A stretch of 64,000 bases of DNA from Aspidapion aeneum. Lineage: Eukaryota; Arthropoda; Insecta; Coleoptera; Brentidae. The position numbers were made by a program, and so were the translations under genes. Shown piece after piece: positions 23,105 to 30,701 of this stretch; position 1 is the first letter of the stretch; each line of letters begins with the position of its first letter. The stretch covers positions 23,567,171-23,631,170 of the forward strand of contig OY755047.1 of the NCBI GenBank assembly GCA_963576565.1. The letters run 5' to 3'. Below the pieces are notes generated by a model. The model worked only from the letters and a program-made list of their open reading frames with translations, had not been told where the DNA came from and did no database searches.

Positions 23105-23566
23105 AATTCCTACCTTCAGGTCAAGTTGTTTGAGGTTTTCTGATAATCAGTGCTACCAAACAACCATATTTTTAAATAATATCATTGTTGCCAACAGAAA
23201 TTGTCTCGCGATGGCCGACCTCCTTTCAACACTTATTTCTTGGCCAAAGGGTTGGCAATCCATTTTCTTTTTAACAAATCTGTGATACTTACCTGCTTAT
23301 ATAATAACGTAATAGTCTTCCTGCCGTTTTCGGCGTTTCCAACGGTAGTAGGTTTAATCTACCCTTAGGAGCGTGTATTTAATTGGATTAAGCAACTTAC
23401 TTTTCGACACGTTGCTGTAAGCTTCTTATATACTTAAACATTTTGACGAACAGAGCAACAAACCGAACGACAAACAAAAAACTAGTTTGGATGGAGTACA
23501 AACGTATTTGCAAGCAGTTCCGAACCGAAACGAACCCTAGCCATTTGGCGGAAGGTTCATGGCATC

Positions 23567-24147
23567 CACGGTGGATAGAATAGACCGGTGTTCGGATCTT
23601 AAAAATATATGTCGAATTTTCACGTCACTGGTGGTCCAGCTAATATTTATAAACAAAAGTTAGATATGATATGAACAACTAAAAATTTTGGAATTTTTTG
23701 AAAACTAAGGCAATTTTCCTACTATTTTTTAGTATATTTTTATAAAATAATATTTTTCAGACATACCAGTCGTTATTTTTTTTAGCTATATCTTTACACA
23801 AAAATTAAAATTCGAGGAAAATAATGTGTTCGTTTCAGCTTCAAAAATCATCCGCTAACCTACATCTTTGTTTACTACTAAATAGTCCTCGGTTCACCTT
23901 TGATACTAAACGATCACATTCATTTTGACTTGTAGTTTAAGTTTTGTGCAATGAAAAATGAAGCGGGCTAAAAAAAATAACAACAATACGTCTAGAAAAT
24001 TACATTTTATAAGGATGTACTAGAAAACAGTAGGAAAATTGCCTTAGTTTTCAAAAAATTTTAAAAATATTAGTTGTTCCGTTGTTCATATCAGTTCTAA
24101 CTTTTGTTTACAGAAATCAGCTGGACCACCAGTGACGTCAAAAATTC

Positions 24148-24223
<76 letters not shown>

Positions 24224-24260
24224 TATAAGATCCGAACACCGGTTTATTCTATCCACCGTG
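23567..24260. mobile_element. MULE-like MITE, 694 bp, 9-bp target duplication
   Basis: The termini are CACGGTGGATAGAATAGACC on the left and its near-complement ending CTATCCACCGTG on the right, with arms of 200 bp or more (including CACTGGTGGTCCAGCT and AACTAAGGCAATTTTCCTAC on both sides). The element is flanked by a perfect 9-bp duplication, CATGGCATC (23558-23566 and 24261-24269). Long terminal repeats with 9-bp duplications are characteristic of Mutator-like elements. No transposase is encoded. An (AT)n microsatellite (24151-24228) lies inside the right arm where the left arm has only AAAAATATATG, so it expanded after insertion or replication. Confidence 0.85.
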
Positions 24261-24269
24261 CATGGCATC

Positions 24270-24874
24270 ATCACGTGTTTTTTTTTTCTCCGACCTTAAA
24301 GATAATGCGCGCAAGTTTGGTTGAATCAAAACAAAATGGCGAACATACATTTAAATCTTAAAGGAAATAAACTGAGAGCATCTATGGGAATAAAGCCGCG
24401 TATTCATTTGAGGCAGAAATCGCATACCTCGCAGCGAGACCAAACCAATGCTTCGTTTGCATTTATGCTCAAGTTTATACGCGCCTTGAGATCAAGAATA
24501 TTCAACTAAATCAAAAATTTTTCGTGGGTTAGCGGGTATAGAAATATTTTGTTTCCTTTGTCTTTTTTCGTGGGCAGCTCGAAAGTTGTTTAGCCACTTT
24601 TTTTGCTTATAATCCGCTGACTCGACATAGAACGTCACGAAGGCGGCAAAAATGCAATATGCATTGACCCGACCTCAGGGACAAATTATGTCACGGTCAT
24701 GGGTACTGTTTTTCGTTTCACCTGCCTGCCTTTTGTTTTTACTCTGATAGTTTCTTTTGTATTCGGTAGATGTCGTCACTTCTTTGAAAAGCATACGATA
24801 TCGCAGGCAATATTTTGCATTCCTCTTACCAATATCGTAAGATGAGATTTATATATCGTATCTCTAGCTTTATA
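24270..24874. other. No recognised gene
   Basis: Two overlapping short plus-strand frames (about 24104-24509) are not recognisable, and the first is mostly the (AT)n run. No repeat structure is evident until the hammerhead family begins. Confidence 0.25.
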
Positions 24875-24895
24875 AAGGTGTCACATTGACTATGC

Positions 24896-24951
24896 AGTGT
24901 TCTGAAGAGTTCCTTACGGACGAAACGTAAAGACGATGAACTATCAACACT
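24896..24951 (+). ncRNA. Hammerhead ribozyme motif, copy 1
   Basis: Stem I AGTGTT (24896-24901) precedes CTGAAGA (CUGANGA core, 24902-24908), then GTTCCTTACGGAC, which can form a short stem II, then GAAA (24922-24925). TC (24944-24945) immediately precedes AACACT (24946-24951), which closes stem I with six pairs. The segment replacing stem III is longer (18 nt) and poorly paired compared with copy 3, so this copy is probably weakened. It lies at the 5' side of a repeat unit continuing to about 25040. Confidence 0.55.
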
Positions 24952-25181
24952 TAATAGGTGTCAATTACAACTTGGACCCCCGTGTGTGTACAGCTTTCGA
25001 GCTACCCACGAAAAAATACATGATAAAGAAAATGCTGTTGGCCACGCCTTCAGCAGACGTACACATACTCATACGCGTTCGGCGTCAAATTATGTAATGA
25101 CGTGACGGAGTATATTCCAAAGCATTAACCGAAACTGTATGTAAGGTTTTACAATAACAACATCAAAGAATAAAGCCTATA

Positions 25182-25824
25182 CAGTGAAACCTCTCCTTGC
25201 GGACACCTCTAATAAGCGGAAACTTCCTTTAAGCGGACACTTCCTTTAAGCGGACAAATTTGTTGGAACCAAGCTTTTCCCTATTTCATTACTTGTAAAA
25301 TTCACTCCTATAACCGGACACTCTAATAACCGGACACGGTCAATTTTTTTTGGTTAAAAAATTCTGAAACCTCCCTTAACCGGACGCGAACCTCTGACAA
25401 CGGGACGGAGCGCTGCAGCTCATGGGCATAAATATTATGTAGTATGTTGGCAACAACGCACTCTGCAGCAAGGGAATTACCTCTTTCCGTTTTAATGCGG
25501 AGACTAAATACTCTCGTATTTACAACCTATTTTATTCGGCGAGACTGTGTGTTTGATTTTTATTGTTCAGTTGGGTAGTAATAGATTTTTGTGTAGTAAA
25601 AACGCGCCCAGTAAAAACTTCTTAGTTTACGTAAAAAAAATGGAAGTTGTAACATTTCGCAGAAGGAACATCTATCAGCACGAAAGATCGCTGAAAAATT
25701 TAATATCAGAAAAACTCAAGCAGCGGAAATTGTTAATAAATATATATTAAAATTTCGCAGTTCCCTCTCATAAGCGGACAAAATCGATGGAACCGTGAGT
25801 GTCCGCTTATAGGAGGTTTCACTG
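25182..25824 (+). mobile_element. pogo/Tigger-like MITE with residual HTH-coding segment
   Basis: The termini are CAGTGAAACCTCTCCTTGC and the complement GGAGGTTTCACTG, each abutting TA (25180-25181 and 25825-25826); these are typical pogo/Tigger ends. Subterminal CTAATAAGCGGA, TTTAAGCGGACA and CATAAGCGGACA blocks recur, as in that family. In one plus-strand frame (about 25602-25750) the sequence reads KLLSLRKK, then GSCNISQKEHLSARKIAEKF and NIRKTQAAEIVNKY before a stop. This is the start of a CENP-B/psq-type helix-turn-helix, the N-terminus of pogo transposases. The rest of the transposase, including the DDE domain, is missing, so this is an internally deleted derivative. Confidence 0.85.
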
Positions 25825-26054
25825 TATATCTCCAGGCTTTATTCTTTGAACAACATACCCACTTATATTCAGGTTCATTATTTTTTTGAGTTGATAAAAA
25901 TAATTTACGTGAAACTTAGTACCCGTAAATTTAAAAATCAAAAAAGTTTCTTGGGTAATCGGGTAAAAAAGAGTTTTTGTTTCTCTCATATTTGTCCGTG
26001 GGTAGCTGGAAAGCTTAACCTCACGGGGGTCCAAGATCTGATGGACACCAAATA

Positions 26055-26103
26055 AGTGTTGACAGTTAAATGTTTCGTCCTTATGGGACTCTTTCAGAAC
26101 ACT
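26055..26103 (-). ncRNA. Hammerhead ribozyme motif, copy 2
   Basis: On the minus strand AGTGTT (26103-26098) is followed by CTGAAAGA (core with one extra A), stem II GTCC-CATAA-GGAC (four perfect pairs), GAAA, a ten-base stem III region (CATTTAACTG), TC, and AACACT, which closes stem I with six pairs (26060-26055). Stem II is the best of the three copies; the extra A in the core may reduce activity. Confidence 0.6.
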
Positions 26104-26146
26104 GCTTGGTCAATGTAACTTCGCAAGAGTGTCACATTGACTAAGC

Positions 26147-26194
26147 AGTGTTCTGAGGAATCCCATAATGACGAAACAGTTAACTGTCAACACT
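26147..26194 (+). ncRNA. Hammerhead ribozyme motif, copy 3
   Basis: AGTGTT (26147-26152), CTGAGGA (26153-26159), a 13-nt stem II region with only two good pairs, GAAA (26173-26176), CAGTTAACTG (stem III of three pairs with a TTAA loop), TC (predicted cleavage after C26188) and AACACT (26189-26194) occur in exact type I order. The core matches the CUGANGA/GAAA/UH consensus fully. The decayed stem II is the weak point. Confidence 0.6.
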
Positions 26195-26325
26195 TATTAG
26201 GTGTCCATTAGATCTTGGATCCCCGTGAGCTTAAGCTTTCAAGCTAACCACGGAAAAACATGAATGAAACAAAAACTCCTTTTTACCCGATTGGCCACGA
26301 AACTTGTTTGATTTAAAACTAATTA

Positions 26326-26784
26326 TATTTCAAATAGAAAAATGTTTTAATTTTTGGCGATCATTAAAAAAGTTCTTGGCTGTACCTGGATTTGCTAAGA
26401 ACAGTTGCCTTTATATAGTTCCTAATATGTGAGGGTTTCTCCAAAACGGAAAATGTTTGTTTGTTTTCAGTTTCGTAAATTGAAGTTTTCTCTTGGGGAA
26501 ATTATTTTTCTTTTGAGCCGATTATTGGATTTAGAAAAATATATGAAGTAATATACCGGAACTAGTCGACAGTATATCAAGTTCGAAAATAGCCTCGTTC
26601 TGTACAAAAGTGAGCTTGATTGTGCAGCGAAAAGTTTCTCCTGCTTTTACGATTCATAAAACGGTAACGTAGAAAGTTGGGGCAAATTAAATGCAGCACG
26701 GGAAAGGGAATGAATTCTTTAATTGGGTAAGAAGGAGTACTCCTTCGAAACCATGTGAAAGTCGAACTGAACATGCGATCTCAT
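26326..26784. other. No recognised feature
   Basis: No coding family or repeat seen between the palindrome and the RTE-like copy. Confidence 0.25.
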
Positions 26785-27970
26785 TTGATTACCGCATCTC
26801 TATTGGTTGACAGATATACAGACTTAATAGACAATATATATAGCGAAGCAATAACATCAATCAAAATCCACGAAGGAACACACGGCGACACATTATCCCC
26901 TAAACTATTTAACCAGACTCTAGAAGATGTTTTTAAAAGCTTAGATTGGGAAGAAATAGGCATCAAAGAAAATGGACAATTCTTGAACCATCTAAGATAT
27001 GCTGATAATATCGCCTTAATAACAGACAAGAAAGAAGAACTGATAAAAATGCTGGAAGAACTGGATACAGCAGCTAAAAATATAGGCTTAAGTATGAACT
27101 ACACTAAAACTAAAATCATAGCAAACACAGATGAAGATATTACGGTCAGAATTAACCAACAGAAAGTAGAATACGGTAAAAAAGTTGACTTGGATTAAAG
27201 CAAATTGCTTTGAAGTAAAATGATTTGTGCTTTCCTATTCACCAAGAGAATATTTTCTTGATATAGCACAAAAAATGTCTTGCCTCTTTATTTTAATGTG
27301 AAACAGAAATTGTTTTAATATAAATTGGAACTGAATTAATCTAAGGCACCGTTTTCTCTGAAGGCAAAATATTACTTATATGAAGACAATTTGCTTTGTT
27401 ACAAAACGGAGTATACTAAAACAAAACAATTAAAGAAGAAAAATAAAGTCTCATTTCAAGATTAAACGCTGCGTTGAACTAAAAAGAAATATTTTAATTC
27501 AAAACAAATTGTTTTAAAGTAAAAACAACTGAAATCAAGAGACGAGTAAGATTGGCCTGGGCCACATTCGGTAAATTAAACTACATATTAAGAAATAAAG
27601 AATATCCTCAGTACCTCAAATGGAACGTGTATAACCAATGTATCTTTCCTGTACTTACCTATGGATCTCAGACCTGGACACTGGCAAAATCAAACATCAG
27701 TAACGTAACAAAAGCCCAAAGATCAATGGAAAGACAAATAAATGTTACACGTAAAGCTAACAGATGAAGACAGGGGAAGACCTCAAATGAGATTGTTATA
27801 GAAAAAACTTTCTGAAAACTACAAAGTAAAATTGAAAAAATTAAATTGATAGGCGGACGATTTGTAGAAACACGCGGGAACTGGATGGATGAACACGGCG
27901 ACAGACAGAGAAGAGTGGAAGATATTGGGGGAGGCCTATGTCCAAAGATGGATTGAAGAGGGCTATAGAT
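26785..27970 (+). pseudogene. RTE-like LINE copy, RT and C-terminus, with insertion
   Basis: A continuous frame to 27198 encodes RYTDLIDNIYSEAITSIKI, then GDTLSPKLFNQTLEDVFKSL, DWEEIGIKENGQFLNHLRYA, DNIALITDKKEELIKMLEEL and NYTKTKIIANTDED. The catalytic YADD box reads YADN, so the enzyme could not be active. From 27199 to about 27532 unrelated AT-rich sequence interrupts it. The C-terminus then resumes at 27533 with EIKRRVRLAWATFGKLNYIL, RNKEYPQYLKWNVYNQCIFP and VLTYGSQTWTLAKSN. The 3' end (27900-27970, GATATTGGGGGAGGCCTATG) is shared with the copies at 21.8 and 51.2 kb. Confidence 0.85.
27199..27532. other. 334-bp segment inside the RTE-like copy
   Basis: This segment separates two otherwise collinear parts of the LINE (ending GKKVDLD, resuming EIKRRVRL). 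Related motifs AGCAAATTGCTTTGAAGTAAAA near its start and ACAAATTGTTTTAAAGTAAAA near its end suggest a repeat-bounded insertion, but these are direct rather than inverted and no family is recognisable. Confidence 0.4.
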
Positions 27971-28154
27971 GGATAGAGATCTCTATTGGTCCTGTTGTGG
28001 GGAGAGTGGAGTGGAGAGAGTAATTCGCCATTTGGGCAAAACGAGCTTATTCTAGCCTACTTGTCGAAGCTAGGGCTTTTCAAAACTGTATTAGGCAATT
28101 TCTGTGAGTGAGACGAATTATAATTTAATTTAAGTGGTCATACTTTAATTAATA

Positions 28155-28432
28155 GACACTTATTGGAATAAAACCTGACCTTATTTAAACATCGACCCTA
28201 TGGTGACAGATTTGCATATAAAAAGCAGCTGCTTTGCTTCAAAATTCGGCCTTTGTGTATTGAAAAACCGGATTTATTAGTGTCGGTATTTATCAAATGA
28301 AAGTTAGCGTCTTCATTATTAAATTTAGCTTTGGTATGTCAATTTTGAGAGGTCAGCTGTTAGTTTTCTATGTAAATGTGTCAAAATAAAGTCGAATCTA
28401 AAATAAAGTCAGGTTTTATTCCAATAAGGCCC
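28155..28432 (+). mobile_element. 278-bp TA-flanked MITE, copy 1
   Basis: Ends CACTTATTGGAATAAAACC and the complement of GGTTTTATTCCAATAAG form terminal repeats, and each end abuts TA (28153-28154 and 28433-28434). The interior (AAGCAGCTGCTTT, ATTAGTGTCGGTATTTAT, GGTCAGCTGTTAGTTTTCT) matches copy 2 at 29720-29997 in reverse orientation. Both copies are exactly 278 bp. It is non-coding; TA targeting suggests Tc1/mariner-type mobilisation. Confidence 0.8.
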
Positions 28433-28632
28433 TAATGTTTGCTAGAAACTCTTATTTTTGTAAATGCATAATGGCTGGGCCCAAAACTTTTAAATCAAAA
28501 TCATGAGTTGTTGGTTTTAATTTAAATAATACCATTCCCGCAGTCTGCGTGTTATTAGATAGTTTTAGTTGTGCTATGTACATTTTTTTAATTGTCAAAC
28601 GCACTGTATTTATTGTATTACAATAAAGTCAA
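28433..28632. other. No recognised feature
   Basis: Short AT-rich spacer between two MITEs with nothing recognisable. Confidence 0.25.
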
Positions 28633-28635
28633 TAA

Positions 28636-28788
28636 AGGCTAGTTTCCACATGCCAGTCCACTGGCGCCTTTTTATTTATGGAAACATTGAAAATTAACTG
28701 GCCCCAGTTAATTTTGAATGTTTTCATGTGCAAATAAACTAGCGCCAGTGGATTGACGCCGTTAATCCATGCATGTGGAAACTAGCCT
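28636..28788. mobile_element. 153-bp PIF/Harbinger-like MITE
   Basis: The element begins AGGCTAGTTTCCACATGC and ends with the complement GCATGTGGAAACTAGCCT, with further inverted similarity inward (CCACTGGCGCC against GGCGCCAGTGG-like sequence). It is flanked by TAA on both sides (28633-28635 and 28789-28791), the 3-bp TWA target typical of PIF/Harbinger. It is nearly palindromic throughout. Confidence 0.75.
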
Positions 28789-28791
28789 TAA

Positions 28792-29717
28792 GACTAATTA
28801 GCAATTTCGTTTTAACTTAATTTACTAGACCAGCTAGATTTAAACTTGGGGTTTACCAATGTTATATAATCAAAGGGTTTACTCAACAGTTCACCCCGCT
28901 TTGCTTGATCTGTAACTCACATTTGTCTTGTGTTTATAGCATTATTGCGTTTTATATATTTCACTTAGTTCACTAGCTCAAACGCCTTCACTTTTTTTAG
29001 TCTTTGAACTAGCATAGTATTGGCTTGAAGCTCAATTGCTTCTACATGCACATGTCGATGGTGTCTATCTTCATGCCATTTTGTGTACTTTTTTATAGTA
29101 TCTGCTATAGTCTCAATATTTAGGTACCGATAAAGGTCACTATTTCAAACGTACCAAGGTGCATTCACAATGTTTCTTAATACTTTATTTTGATATATCT
29201 GTAAAACTAGAACGTTACCCTCTTTGGTACTTCCCCATAGTTGAATACCATAATATTTCCATACTGTTTTCAGTATTTTTCTATAAAGCAGTAACTTATT
29301 ATGAATTGTTAAATTGGACTTTCTTTCAATCAGTCAGTTCATTTTTCTATCCCTTATCTCAACTTTTTATTTATTTTTTCTTAACATGTGCTTTCCAGCA
29401 CAATTTGGCATCAAGTGTCATACCGAGATATTTTATTAGATTTGAATATGGTACGGGAATGTTTTTAATTGTGATTTGTATGTGTTTTACATTTTGTTTG
29501 TAAAATCAACATGAATTAACTTGGTTTCATTTAATTTTATTCGTCACTTTGTGGTCCAACTGTGAACCTCGGTGACTGTATCCTGGAGTTTTTCCATTGA
29601 TCCTTCAATAGATTTTTCTACAGTCAATTTTATAACCGAATTTCTACAGAAGTGTGAGATTTGATATGTACGCAAGCCCACTTCGTCACATCAAGTAAGC
29701 AGCAAACGTATCTAATT
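28792..29717. other. No recognised gene
   Basis: A 114-residue plus-strand frame (29159-29503) is phenylalanine-rich and matches nothing I know; its composition follows the local T-rich bias, so I do not call it a gene. No repeat structure was seen. Confidence 0.3.
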
Positions 29718-29719
29718 TA

Positions 29720-29997
29720 GAGACTTATTGGAATAAAACCTGACTTTATTCTAGACTCGACTTTATTCTGACACATTTGCACAGAAAACTAACAGCTGAC
29801 CTCTCAAAATTGACATATCAAAGCCAAATTTATTAATACAGTCGCTAACTTCCATTTAATAAATACCGACACTAATAAATCCGGTTTTTAAATGCACAAA
29901 GGACGAATTTTGAAGCAGAGCAGCTGCTTTTTATATGCAAATCTGTCACCATAGGGTCGATGTTTAAATAAGGTCAGGTTTTATTCCAATAAGTCCC
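29720..29997 (-). mobile_element. 278-bp TA-flanked MITE, copy 2
   Basis: Inverted relative to copy 1 at 28155-28432 and of identical length. Ends GAGACTTATTGGAATAAAAC and CCAATAAGTCCC abut TA on both sides (29718-29719, 29998-29999). Differences between the copies are scattered substitutions and balanced small gaps, consistent with independent insertions of one family. Confidence 0.8.
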
Positions 29998-30075
29998 TAT
30001 TATCTTACGACAGTCTGCAGGCGCCTTACCATTACCAGAAAATCACGGTTGGTTGATAGTCCCGTTAAAAAAAAT

Positions 30076-30535
30076 GAGGTGGCCCTGATTGGTATATTGG
30101 GCGTACGTTGGCTTTACAATCAGAGGGTGGTGGGTTCGAATCTCATGCCCGCCACTACAAACTAAAACTTACTATCCGTGTGTGCATACAGATGCACCGG
30201 AGGTAGAAGTACAGCCTGTCTTGGGCGAAATTTAGGCATCAACGCAGTAGGCGAAGTTGATGATCAATACAAGGCCGTGGTTCAGAAGTCACGTTAAGCC
30301 GGTGGTCCCGTGTTAGGAGTGTAGATGACGCTAGCACAATAAAGACTCATGTGTTCGACAAAGAACATCAGGCAAAATTAAATCGTCCTTGAGTCGGTTT
30401 GCTTCACGGGCCGGTCCATTGATTCTTCATGTGTACGATCTTCTTGTTATAAGAATTATGTAAAGATTCTTTAGAAACAATAAAGGAAATAAAATAAAAA
30501 TGATGAATGAGTTATTATTTTCTCGGGCACCAAGT
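30076..30535 (+). repeat. tRNA-derived SINE, copy 2
   Basis: GAGGTGGCCCTGATTGG (A-box-like) and GGTTCGAATCTC (B box, 30133-30144) lie about 55 bp apart in a tRNA-like head. The body matches copy 1 at 20.1 kb through GTTGATGATCAATACAAGGC. Beyond that this copy is longer, with CACAATAAAGACTC near 30339 and an A-rich GGAAATAAAATAAAAATG near 30487 that could be its tail. It ends beside the 3' end of the large LINE. Confidence 0.65.
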
Positions 30536-30600
30536 GACTTCGAGTCAGATTATCTTGGGGTTTTTTTTTACGGTTAAACGCACTCGCAAGGACATCCCTA

Positions 30601-30701
30601 TCACGCTCGAGAAGCGGCCAGTGCGCGGAAATGTTGGTGTGTATTAGTTTTGAAACGGTTCAGGTTGTAATCTGCAGGAAAACTGTCGCAGGGAGTCTAT
30701 A
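30601..30701 (-). pseudogene. Detached C-terminal coding end of the LINE
   Basis: Beyond the mariner, the minus strand encodes, with one small frame change, LPATVF then PADYNLNRFKTNTHQHF and RALAASRA before a stop at 30601-30603. The pattern LPxxVFPxxYNLxxFKxxV is the usual C-terminus of Jockey/CR1-group LINE proteins and supplies what the interrupted reverse transcriptase frame lacks. This supports the view that the mariner landed inside the open reading frame. Confidence 0.75.

Larger units (their letters stand above)
25910..26325. repeat. Large palindrome of two head-to-head repeat units
   Basis: The left arm (about 25910-26118, minus orientation) and right arm (about 26125-26325, plus orientation) are complementary over about 200 bp with scattered differences, around a spacer of only a few bases near 26119-26124. 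Each arm carries one hammerhead motif and shared blocks such as TAGATCTTGGATCCCCGTGAG and AAACAAAAACTCC. The right arm also matches 24875-25040 in direct orientation. The arrangement recalls inverted terminal-repeat copies in Penelope-like elements, but no reverse transcriptase is present. Confidence 0.75.

Noticed and set aside
24104..24361. Frame consisting of repeated Tyr-Ile
   Set aside because: It is the (AT)n microsatellite read as codons.
29159..29503. 114-codon plus-strand frame
   Set aside because: Phe/Tyr-rich text follows the local T-richness and matches no family I know.
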